The position numbers and the translations under genes are program-made. 9,688 bases of DNA, taken from Clostridiaceae bacterium. Lineage in GTDB: Bacteria; Bacillota; Clostridia; Oscillospirales; Acutalibacteraceae. Below the pieces are notes generated by a model, which had not been told where the DNA came from, made no database searches, and worked only from the letters and a program-made list of their open reading frames with translations. Shown here piece by piece: positions 1-5,683 of the stretch. The stretch spans positions 1 through 9,688 of the forward strand of contig CAJGCA010000058.1 in NCBI GenBank assembly GCA_904501705.1, given 5' to 3'. Numbering within the stretch: position 1 is the stretch's first letter; each line of letters starts with the position of its first letter.

Positions 1-975
1 GCGGCGAAGCGTCTCACCGTCGAGCGCGGACAGCATCGCAGGCGGCACGTCGAGCACGGTCTTGCAGCCCGTCTGCCCCGCCTGCGCCAGACGGTACACA
101 CCGCGCGCATACGCGAGCAGGACGCTGGCGGTGAACTCGGGATTGGAATCCAGCGTCAGCTTATATTCGATGACGTGGGTGTGCTCGCCGTCCTTGCCCG
201 TGCGGCCACTGCGCAGCACACAGCCGCCGTGCGGGATGCCGCTGTGATCGCGCGCCATCTCCTCGGCGGTGATGAAATGCACCGTGGTATCATAAGGTTC
301 AAAGTAGTTGGGCATCGTCTTGATCTCGTGCTCAATGCGCGCGAGATCCGCGCCCTCCTCGGCGACGACGAAGCACTCACGCGTGTGCTTCTGCCGCGTG
401 GTCAGCTCGGGCTGTTCGCCGCGGCGCACCGATTCCACCGCCGCCTCGACGGGGATGGTGTACTGGCGCGCATCCGCAACGCCGTCGATGCGGCGCACGG
501 CATCCGAGTGGCCTTGGCTGACGCCCTTGCCCCAGAAGGTGTAGTCCGCGCCCTGCGGCAGAATCGCCTGCGCGTACAGACGATTAAGCGAAAACATTCC
601 GGGGTCCCAACCTGCGGAAATAAGCGCCGTTTTGCCGCTTGCCTTTGCTACCGCGTCCACCGCCGCAAAATGCGTGGGGATGTTCGCGTGGTTATCAAAG
701 CTGTCCACGACGTTGAAATGCGCCGCAAGCTCGGGGGTCTGTGTCGGCAGGTCGGTCGCGCTGCCGCCGCAGAGAATCATTACGTCGATCTTATCCTTGT
801 AGTCCAACACCTCACGGGTATTGGCCACCGTTACATCGCCGAACGCCGTCTTGACGCTCGCAGGATCGCGGCGAGTGAACACCGCCACAAGCTCGGTGTC
901 GGGATTCTGCCGAATAGCGCATTCCACACCGCGGCCGAGATTGCCGTAGCCGTAAATACCAATACGAATAGCCAT
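1..975 (-). CDS. ddh: meso-diaminopimelate dehydrogenase, 3' end cut by the window edge
   Basis: Ddh is a cytoplasmic NADPH-dependent enzyme that reductively aminates L-2-amino-6-oxopimelate to meso-diaminopimelate in one step. It bypasses the acylated intermediates of the usual lysine pathway and supplies lysine and peptidoglycan precursors. The reading frame from ATG 975 stays open to base 1 (325 codons). The family is about 320-330 residues, so only a few C-terminal codons should be missing. The N-terminus has the dinucleotide-binding motif GIYGYGNLG (residues 6-14). Family hallmarks follow: MILCGGSATDLP, VVDSFDNHANIP, ISAGWDPGMFSLNRLY and WGKGVSQGHSDA. A GGAG lies about 11 bases before the ATG. 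The gene starts 28 bases after the acyltransferase stop, so it is probably the third gene of the rlmD transcript. I see no dap or lys gene nearby. Identity is confident from these motifs. Confidence 0.95.
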   Translation of the reverse strand, partial: MAIRIGIYGYGNLGRGVECAIRQNPDTELVAVFTRRDPASVKTAFGDVTVANTREVLDYKDKIDVMILCGGSATDLPTQTPELAAHFNVVDSFDNHANIPTHFAAVDAVAKASGKTALISAGWDPGMFSLNRLYAQAILPQGADYTFWGKGVSQGHSDAVRRIDGVADARQYTIPVEAAVESVRRGEQPELTTRQKHTRECFVVAEEGADLARIEHEIKTMPNYFEPYDTTVHFITAEEMARDHSGIPHGGCVLRSGRTGKDGEHTHVIEYKLTLDSNPEFTASVLLAYARGVYRLAQAGQTGCKTVLDVPPAMLSALDGETLRR

Positions 976-1003
976 AGAAATCAGTCTCCAATCTAAGGTT
1001 AAG

Positions 1004-2122
1004 TTATCCACCAACCAGTCGTTTTACAACAGGAATCTTTTTAAGAACCCAAGTAATCCCACAACAAACCAACATCACAATAAAGCAAAATACACAAGTA
1101 CCCAACATTGTATTTAATTTCAATTCCCAAAGCAGCCAAGACCACAGCTTGCTAAATATCGGCACATCATACAGGAAGAGCATATGGATCAAATAGACAC
1201 CGAACGTGCAACCGCCGAGGCCAACGATGATCTTTTCTACCCACCGCGCAAGTTTTATCTTAGAAAATACATACTTCGCAGAAAGAAACAATGTTACGCA
1301 GTTCACCATCACAAAGCAGCTGTGAAACGCCTGGTTTGCGCTCTGCGTACAAGTCCCTGTTGCCAGAATTTGACGGTAGGTTGTATAGGCAACCAATACG
1401 ATTGATACGATATTGGCAACCCACAAAAAGATTATACTCTTTCCGCAGCGTTGTATATCCAACCGATGATGAAGGAAATAACCCAAGCACGGATATAACA
1501 CAATACTTTCGCTCAACCACGACAAGCGCAGATGACTATTGAGAGCATACGCGCCATCAAACAACAAATACTCTGCCACCGGTCGAATACTGTTACAAAA
1601 CAAAGCAACGCCAAACAAATAAATGAAATGTTTTGTTTCCAGCGATTTTACCAAGGAACGTAAAAACGGCAAGCATACCAAAAAGGCAATGTATGCATAT
1701 AAAAACCACAACGCCGAAGACCATTTATCAGAATAAAGCTTACCAAGGAACAGAGAAATATCCAGCGGTTGATCTCCTTGGTAAACCTCGATCAAATAAT
1801 ACAATAACGAGAAGAACACCAAGGTAACAGCAGTCTTTAAAATGCGTTTTTTCCACAGCACACTCAGTGGCTCTTGTTCTCTCGCCAACAGCAAAGCTCC
1901 GGACATCGCAAAAAACAACGGCACCGACATCTTGCAGAATATTGATATGCATAAGTATAGCCAAAACAAAAAACTACCATAGGGTTTTTCACCAAACAAG
2001 AAAAACCCTAAAATCCCTGTGTGATTAAATATGACAAAGTAGCATGCTATGATACGCAAAGCTTCCAGGAACACTAATTTTCCCTTTGTTTCCCGTTTTG
2101 ACATCAAAGATGTTTCTCCCAT
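1004..2122 (-). CDS. multispanning membrane acyltransferase (acyltransferase family 3)
   Basis: This 372-residue hydrophobic protein has roughly ten membrane-spanning stretches, starting near residues 16-45 and 50-80. The first carries LRIIACYFVIFNHTG, with Arg23 and His34 in the R-x10-H arrangement that marks the acyltransferase 3 family (PF01757; OatA and WecH relatives). A second family-like stretch is MSVPLFFAMSGALLL. Such proteins usually move acetyl or other acyl groups onto cell-surface sugars, peptidoglycan or lipids. The substrate cannot be read here. Two starts are possible: ATG 2122 with GAGG about 10 bases upstream, or ATG 2104 (MSKRETKG) with GGGAGAA about 9 bases upstream. I kept the longer one. 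The gene is visibly richer in A and T than its neighbours, including A/T-ending codons, which suggests later acquisition. It sits 41 bases after rlmD and 28 before ddh, with no promoter or terminator that I can see, so it is probably co-transcribed. Confidence 0.85.
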   Translation of the reverse strand: MGETSLMSKRETKGKLVFLEALRIIACYFVIFNHTGILGFFLFGEKPYGSFLFWLYLCISIFCKMSVPLFFAMSGALLLAREQEPLSVLWKKRILKTAVTLVFFSLLYYLIEVYQGDQPLDISLFLGKLYSDKWSSALWFLYAYIAFLVCLPFLRSLVKSLETKHFIYLFGVALFCNSIRPVAEYLLFDGAYALNSHLRLSWLSESIVLYPCLGYFLHHRLDIQRCGKSIIFLWVANIVSIVLVAYTTYRQILATGTCTQSANQAFHSCFVMVNCVTLFLSAKYVFSKIKLARWVEKIIVGLGGCTFGVYLIHMLFLYDVPIFSKLWSWLLWELKLNTMLGTCVFCFIVMLVCCGITWVLKKIPVVKRLVGG

Positions 2123-2163
2123 TTTCTCACATCCTCTTTAATAGAATCTTTCATTCCGTCAAA

Positions 2164-3543
2164 TTATTCTCGCACTAAGCTCACGACGTTTTCACAATGC
2201 GCCGTTCGGGGGAATAAGTCCACGGGCTGCACAGACTTGACCGCATAGCCCTTTTCGCCAAACAATTTCAGGTCACGGGCGAGCGTGGCAGGGTCGCAGG
2301 ACACATACACCACCCGCGCGGGTGCCATCTCCACCACCGTGTCGATGAGCGCACAGTCGCACCCCTTGCGCGGCGGGTCAAGCACGATCACATCGGGGCG
2401 CACACCCTCGATCGCGAGTTGCGCAGCGGCATGAGCCGCATCCGCGCAGATAAAACGCGCGTTTGTGATGCCGTTTACCTCGGCATTGCGGCGGGCATCC
2501 TCCACCGCGGCGGGGACGACCTCGACACCGATCACCTGCGCGGCGCGGTGCGCCATCGAAAGCCCGATGGTGCCGGTGCCGCAATAGAGGTCAAGCAGGG
2601 TCTCCTGCCCCGTCAATGCCGCGGCGTCCGCGGCGAGCGCATACAGCTTTTCCGTCTGCGCGTGATTGACCTGATAGAACGAGTGCGGCGACAGCCGAAA
2701 ACGAAGACCGCACAGTGTATCCTCGATTGCATCCTCGCCCCACAATGTATAGCCGCCGTCGCCGAGAATGACGTTCGTGCGTTCGGGGTTGATGTTGACA
2801 ATGAGCGAGGCAAGCTTTGGCGCGGCGGCGCGCACCACATCAATGAGCGCGGACACCGCAGGCAATTTACCGCTCGTGCACACAAGGCATACCATCATCT
2901 GTCCGCTGACCGCGCCCTCGCGTATATAGATATGCCGCACCAGGCCCTTGTTGGTCGCTTCGTCGTAGGCGGGCACGGAAAACGCCCGCATCCATCCGTC
3001 CACCGCATCCAACACCGCCCGAAATCCCACGGGCTGCAACAAACAGTCGCGACAAGCGACGATGCGATGGCTGCGCGGCGCGAAAAAGCCCATCACGGGA
3101 CCATTCTCACTCGCCGCGGCAGGGAACTGCGCTTTATTGCGATAGCGGTCAGGCGCGTCCGCCGCCACCAGCGGTAACGGCTCAATATCCAAACCGCCGA
3201 CACGGCGTAAGGTATCACTCACCCATTGATGCTTATACCGACATTCCGCCTCATACGAAATATGCCGCCACGCACAGCCGCCACAACGGCCGAACACGCC
3301 GCAATCTCGCTCACCTGTGCGGTCAGGCGACGGAGAAAGCAGTTCTTCCACCCGTCCGAACGCGTGGGATTTCTGCACCTTGACGATGCGGCAGAGAACA
3401 CGGTCCCCCACCGCCGTATAGGGGATAAACACCACAAGCCCCGGTACAGGTATATCCGCATCGGTGTAACGCGCTACGCCGTTACCCTCGCCGGTTACGC
3501 CCGTAACGGTCAGTTCAACGAGTTGATTTTTCGTCAGCGACAT
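2164..3543 (-). CDS. rlmD: 23S rRNA (uracil-5-)-methyltransferase, RlmD/RlmCD (RumA) family
   Basis: The enzyme transfers a methyl group from S-adenosylmethionine to C5 of a uridine in 23S rRNA, in the cytoplasm. The product is 459 residues. Residues 3-68 form a TRAM RNA-binding domain. An iron-sulfur motif follows (C81-x5-C87-x2-C90), with C167 the likely fourth ligand at the family spacing. The methyltransferase domain has FYQVN (289-293), the SAM loop LLDLYCGTGTIG (316-327), LDPPRKG (388-394), the catalytic cysteine C416 in YVSCDPATLARD, and E451 in HCENVV, the expected general base. The frame is open 59 codons further upstream, but that stretch crosses a terminator and promoter. ATG 3543 has AAAGGGGAG six bases upstream and begins the TRAM domain. 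Gram-positive homologues can modify two positions (RlmCD), so the exact uridine is open. First gene of the rlmD-acyltransferase-ddh unit. Confidence 0.94.
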   Translation of the reverse strand: MSLTKNQLVELTVTGVTGEGNGVARYTDADIPVPGLVVFIPYTAVGDRVLCRIVKVQKSHAFGRVEELLSPSPDRTGERDCGVFGRCGGCAWRHISYEAECRYKHQWVSDTLRRVGGLDIEPLPLVAADAPDRYRNKAQFPAAASENGPVMGFFAPRSHRIVACRDCLLQPVGFRAVLDAVDGWMRAFSVPAYDEATNKGLVRHIYIREGAVSGQMMVCLVCTSGKLPAVSALIDVVRAAAPKLASLIVNINPERTNVILGDGGYTLWGEDAIEDTLCGLRFRLSPHSFYQVNHAQTEKLYALAADAAALTGQETLLDLYCGTGTIGLSMAHRAAQVIGVEVVPAAVEDARRNAEVNGITNARFICADAAHAAAQLAIEGVRPDVIVLDPPRKGCDCALIDTVVEMAPARVVYVSCDPATLARDLKLFGEKGYAVKSVQPVDLFPRTAHCENVVSLVRE

Positions 3544-3591
3544 CGTGTACTCCCCTTTCCTATATTTCTCAATTGTTTTATTGTACACGAT
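3542..3591. repeat. 9-base perfect inverted repeat across the rlmD promoter and start codon
   Basis: On the plus strand ATCGTGTAC (3542-3550) and GTACACGAT (3583-3591) are perfect reverse complements, 32 bases apart. One arm overlaps the -10 element and the other overlaps the ribosome-site edge and the ATG. The upstream arm lies before the predicted transcription start, so the pair cannot fold in the mRNA. If it is functional it would be a pair of DNA sites. The core 8-mer recurs in the kinase-like gene's promoter. Confidence 0.4.
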
Positions 3592-3608
3592 TTTTACGCA
3601 AATAACAA
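3580..3608 (-). promoter_or_regulatory. sigma-A-type promoter for rlmD
   Basis: On the minus strand TTGTTA (3608-3603) and TACAAT (3585-3580) are separated by exactly 17 bases. Transcription should start near 3573, about 30 bases before the rlmD ATG. The promoter lies just after the terminator at 3616-3648, which supports a new transcription unit here. This is a sequence match only. Confidence 0.7.
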
Positions 3609-3615
3609 GTGTTTT

Positions 3616-3648
3616 CATAAAGAAAAAAGCGTCCGAAACGGACGCTTT
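3616..3648 (-). terminator. rho-independent terminator after the kinase-like/small gene unit
   Basis: GCGTCCG (3629-3635) and CGGACGC (3639-3645) form a stem around an AAA loop. Three A-T pairs extend it to 10 base pairs. On the minus strand the hairpin is followed by a run of T residues (TTTTTTCTTT, partly in the stem). It lies 26 bases beyond the small gene's stop codon and separates that unit from rlmD. Confidence 0.88.
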
Positions 3649-3674
3649 CCCAAGATCTTTCCATAATAAGGCTA

Positions 3675-3935
3675 TCAGCCGCCGTTGCCGAAGCGTTCGG
3701 GGCGCTTGATGTGGTTCCACGCATCGTAAGCGGTGCGTGCCTCCGCTTCCTCAAGCAGCATCTGTTCTTCGCTCTGCTCGCCACTCGCGCTGACCGTGCA
3801 CTCTAAGATGCGGTATGTACGCCCGTCGTAGCGAAAGCGATAATGCTTCGAGCCGATAGCATGCTCGCCGAGGGTGAAAAACTCCCGCTGACCGCGCTCG
3901 CCGCGATCACGATTCTGTCGATTATTGTTCGCCAT
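3675..3935 (-). CDS. small protein of unknown function (86 aa)
   Basis: I do not recognise this gene. The product begins with a polar, basic, Asn/Arg-rich stretch (MANNNRQNRDRGERGQ). A compact central part follows, with aromatic and basic residues (HYRFRYDGRTYRILECTV) that look like short beta strands. Then comes an acidic, probably helical segment (EQSEEQMLLEEAEARTAYDAW) and the tail RPERFGNGG. There is no signal peptide or membrane segment, so it should be cytoplasmic. I chose ATG 3935, which has GGTGG about six bases upstream. A GTG at 3953 would add six residues and overlap the kinase-like stop as GTGA, but it has no ribosome site. The gene follows the kinase-like gene directly and ends at a strong terminator, so the two form one transcription unit. 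Its GC-rich codon use, terminator and spacing argue that it is real. Confidence 0.7.
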   Translation of the reverse strand: MANNNRQNRDRGERGQREFFTLGEHAIGSKHYRFRYDGRTYRILECTVSASGEQSEEQMLLEEAEARTAYDAWNHIKRPERFGNGG

Positions 3936-3949
3936 ACTTTCCACCGTCC

Positions 3950-4549
3950 TCACACCAGCTCAAGAGCCTGTTTAATGAGCTCAACCGCACCGTCAACGCC
4001 GAAACGATCGCTGTTCACCGTCAGGTGGTAGTTGTTGCAGTCGCCCCAATCCTTGTCGGTATAATACTCATAATGGCGCGCGCGGGCACGATCGCGCTCC
4101 CTCACCGTCGCCTCGGCACGGCGCTGTGCCACACCGCACTGCTTGACCGCACGTTCAACGCGCACCTTGAGCGGAGCGTGAACAAACACGCTGAACACAT
4201 TAAAATCGTCCTTGAGGATATGATCGGCGCAGCGACCAACGATAACACAGGAGCCCTGCTGGGCGACCTCTTTAAGCGCATTGGACTCGGCAATAAAGAC
4301 CTGATCCGCCACCGCCTTGTCACCGCTATGCCGATAGCCGCCCGTCGCAAGATTGAACAACAAGCTACTGATGAACTTCTGCTCCTCTTCCTCCAAGAAA
4401 TCGGTAGAAAGCCCGCTATCCTTCACTGCGGTATCGACAAAATTCTTATCGTAATACGGGACGCCCAGCTGCTCGGCTAATTTTTGACCGATCTCACTGC
4501 CGCCGCTGCCGTATTCACGGCTGATGACGATGATCTGACCCTCTTTCAC
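3950..4549 (-). CDS. cytidylate kinase-like family protein (199 aa)
   Basis: The protein resembles the cytidylate kinase-like family (Cytidylate_kin2, PF13189), P-loop NMP-kinase-fold proteins common in Clostridia with no firmly known substrate. It opens with QIIVISREYGSGGSEIG (residues 5-21), a glycine-rich loop lacking the canonical GK[S/T]. PYYDKNF (31-37), SCVIVGRCADHIL in the middle and an arginine-rich lid-like stretch (RRAEATVRERDRARARH) follow. Length is normal for the family. True cytidylate kinase (Cmk) is somewhat longer with a standard P-loop, so I would not call this cmk. The start is GTG 4549, behind a very strong GAGGAGGAG site about five bases away. It is the first gene after a near-consensus promoter and is followed within 14 bases by the small gene at 3675-3935. 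The family is confident and the role unknown. Confidence 0.88.
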   Translation of the reverse strand: MKEGQIIVISREYGSGGSEIGQKLAEQLGVPYYDKNFVDTAVKDSGLSTDFLEEEEQKFISSLLFNLATGGYRHSGDKAVADQVFIAESNALKEVAQQGSCVIVGRCADHILKDDFNVFSVFVHAPLKVRVERAVKQCGVAQRRAEATVRERDRARARHYEYYTDKDWGDCNNYHLTVNSDRFGVDGAVELIKQALELV

Positions 4550-4565
4550 GCCTGCTCCTCCTCAA

Positions 4566-4626
4566 ACACGATCGTATATAACCCAAAAATCGAACATTAT
4601 ATATTTATACAATAATTTTATCGTGT
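4566..4626. repeat. 7-base inverted repeat flanking the kinase-like gene's leader
   Basis: On the plus strand ACACGAT (4566-4572) and ATCGTGT (4620-4626) are perfect reverse complements, 47 bases apart. The right arm touches the -10 element and the left arm lies just before the ribosome-binding site. The same core word occurs in the rlmD promoter in the opposite relative orientation. It may be chance or a paired operator. Confidence 0.3.
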
Positions 4627-4643
4627 AGAAGGAAAAGTGTCAA
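4615..4643 (-). promoter_or_regulatory. near-consensus sigma-A-type promoter for the kinase-like gene
   Basis: On the minus strand a perfect TTGACA (4643-4638) and TAAAAT (4620-4615) are separated by 17 bases, in the 144-base AT-rich gap after spo0A. Transcription should start near 4608, leaving a leader of about 59 bases. A 6-base inverted repeat (ATATTG-N5-CAATAT, 4643-4659) abuts the -35 and could hold a regulator, which is speculative. I see no convincing terminator for spo0A in this gap, so read-through is possible. Confidence 0.75.
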
Positions 4644-4693
4644 TATTGTTAATCAATATATTTGTGCAAATTGGCACGTGATCCGCAAAAAAT

Positions 4694-5473
4694 TCAGGAA
4701 ATTTTGAGCTGCAGACGGAATTTATCCGCGATCATCGCGATAAATTCCGAGTTGGTGGGCTTGCCGCGGCTGTTATGGATGGTATAGCCAAAGTAGGAAT
4801 TGAGCACATCGATGTCCCCTCGATCCCACGCGACCTCAATGGCGTGACGAATGGCCCGCTCAACGCGCGATGAGGTCGTGGCGTGCCGTTTAGCCACGGC
4901 GGGATACAGTCGCTTGGTCACGGCGTTGATGATCTGATCATCCTCGATCGCCATCAGGATCGCATCACGCAGATACTGATAGCCCTTGATGTGCGCGGGG
5001 ACGCCGATCTGATGAATGATCTCGGTAACCCGCATCTCGATGCTGCTGCCCTGCACCTCGCGGCGGCGCAGAGTTTCCCCAAGAGGCGGCACGTCGACCT
5101 CACCACACAGCGTAAGAATACGGTTTGCCATCTGGGCGGCGTCAAAGGGCTTGAGAAAATAATAATCCGCACCCGCGCTCATCGCCTCGCGTTCAAGTGC
5201 AGGATTGTCAAATCCCGACATCAGCATCATCAGCGGTCGCTTTGGAAGTTTAAGCGTCTGCATACTGCGAAGCACGCCGAGCGCATCCATCCGCGGTAGG
5301 AAAAAGTCCATCAGCACTACATCAGGACACTCCTTCTCCAGCATTGCCAATACCGCCTGTCCATCCTTTTCTGTCATTGTTACATCCAATCCCTTGGATT
5401 TCATCAAATTGGCGCACGGTATCGCAAAATACTCACTGTTATCCGCCAATAAGACACTGATTTTTCTTCCCAT
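4694..5473 (-). CDS. spo0A: Spo0A, sporulation master response regulator
   Basis: Spo0A is the phosphorylation-activated transcription factor that commits endospore-forming Firmicutes to sporulation and binds 0A boxes. This copy is full length (259 residues; B. subtilis 267). The receiver domain (about 1-125) has phospho-acceptor D56 in VVLMDFFLP, S86 in MLMSGFD at the conserved Thr/Ser site, and K108 in FLKPFD. The DNA-binding domain (about 145-259) has the family hallmarks HIKGYQYLRDAI, SRVERAIRHAIEVAW and GKPTNSEFIA, nearly as in B. subtilis. One oddity is ADN at residues 10-12, where most Spo0A proteins have ADD, so the second acidic pocket residue is Asn. ATG 5473 has AAGGGAG about 10 bases upstream. 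It has its own promoter and an upstream 0A box. The upstream neighbour is pdp, not spoIVB as in many spore-formers. Confidence 0.97.
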   Translation of the reverse strand: MGRKISVLLADNSEYFAIPCANLMKSKGLDVTMTEKDGQAVLAMLEKECPDVVLMDFFLPRMDALGVLRSMQTLKLPKRPLMMLMSGFDNPALEREAMSAGADYYFLKPFDAAQMANRILTLCGEVDVPPLGETLRRREVQGSSIEMRVTEIIHQIGVPAHIKGYQYLRDAILMAIEDDQIINAVTKRLYPAVAKRHATTSSRVERAIRHAIEVAWDRGDIDVLNSYFGYTIHNSRGKPTNSEFIAMIADKFRLQLKIS

Positions 5474-5512
5474 TTTCCGATTTCTCCCTTGATTTTGTCT
5501 GCCGGCGAGGGT

Positions 5513-5541
5513 ATATTACCATAATCTGCCAATGGATGCAA
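5513..5541 (-). promoter_or_regulatory. sigma-A-type promoter for spo0A
   Basis: On the minus strand TTGCAT (5541-5536) and TAATAT (5518-5513) are separated by 17 bases. A TG one base before the -10 gives an extended -10 element. Transcription should start near 5506, about 33 bases before the ATG. I looked for a sigma-H promoter (AGGA/GAAT type) in the same gap and did not find a convincing one. Confidence 0.7.
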
Positions 5542-5583
5542 GGGGGAAATTCACATATTTCACATTATTTTTCGCATTTTGTG

Positions 5584-5590
5584 TGTCGAA
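5584..5590 (+). promoter_or_regulatory. 0A box (Spo0A-binding site) upstream of spo0A
   Basis: TGTCGAA on the plus strand matches the Spo0A recognition core TGNCGAA exactly, in the longer context TGTGTCGAAAA. It lies about 43 bases upstream of the spo0A -35 element, near -80 from the predicted start of transcription, between the pdp terminator and the promoter. This suggests feedback by Spo0A on its own gene, as known in B. subtilis. The same 7-mer occurs twice inside coding sequence in this window, so the position is the main support. Confidence 0.5.
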
Positions 5591-5613
5591 AAGAAAAACA
5601 AGCGGGGTTTTTG

Positions 5614-5626
5614 CCGCAATTTGCGG
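5614..5626. repeat. 13-base near-perfect palindrome in the spo0A upstream region
   Basis: CCGCAA and TTGCGG flank a single T, giving 6-base arms. It lies between the pdp terminator and the 0A box, roughly 110 bases upstream of the predicted spo0A transcription start. It could be a dimeric regulator site or chance. No known consensus is recognised. Confidence 0.25.
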
Positions 5627-5633
5627 GTTTTGG

Positions 5634-5671
5634 TCAAAAAGAAACGGGTGCGAACAATATCCGCACCCGTT
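5634..5671 (-). terminator. rho-independent terminator of the deo/pdp operon
   Basis: ACGGGTGCG (5644-5652) and CGCACCCGT (5662-5670) form a 9-base-pair stem around a 9-base loop. One more A-T pair extends it. On the minus strand the stem is followed by TTCTTTTT. It begins 13 bases beyond the pdp stop and closes the nucleoside operon before the spo0A promoter. Confidence 0.85.
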
Positions 5672-5683
5672 GAATTTGTGAAT

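Noticed and set aside
175..996. Plus-strand open frame (273 codons) opposite ddh
   Set aside because: The minus strand encodes recognisable Ddh throughout. The plus-strand translation has no family features and the typical antisense composition.
2419..3177. Plus-strand open frame (252 codons) opposite rlmD
   Set aside because: It is antisense to the conserved catalytic and central regions of RlmD and shows no domain of its own.
3544..3720. Longer N-terminus for RlmD
   Set aside because: The extra 59 codons run through a strong terminator, the rlmD promoter and the end of the preceding gene, and precede the natural start of the TRAM domain.
4660..4696. Terminator for spo0A
   Set aside because: Only weak AT-only pairing (AAAATT/AATTTT) and a 4-base GTGC/GCAC stem are visible, with no good stem followed by a T run.
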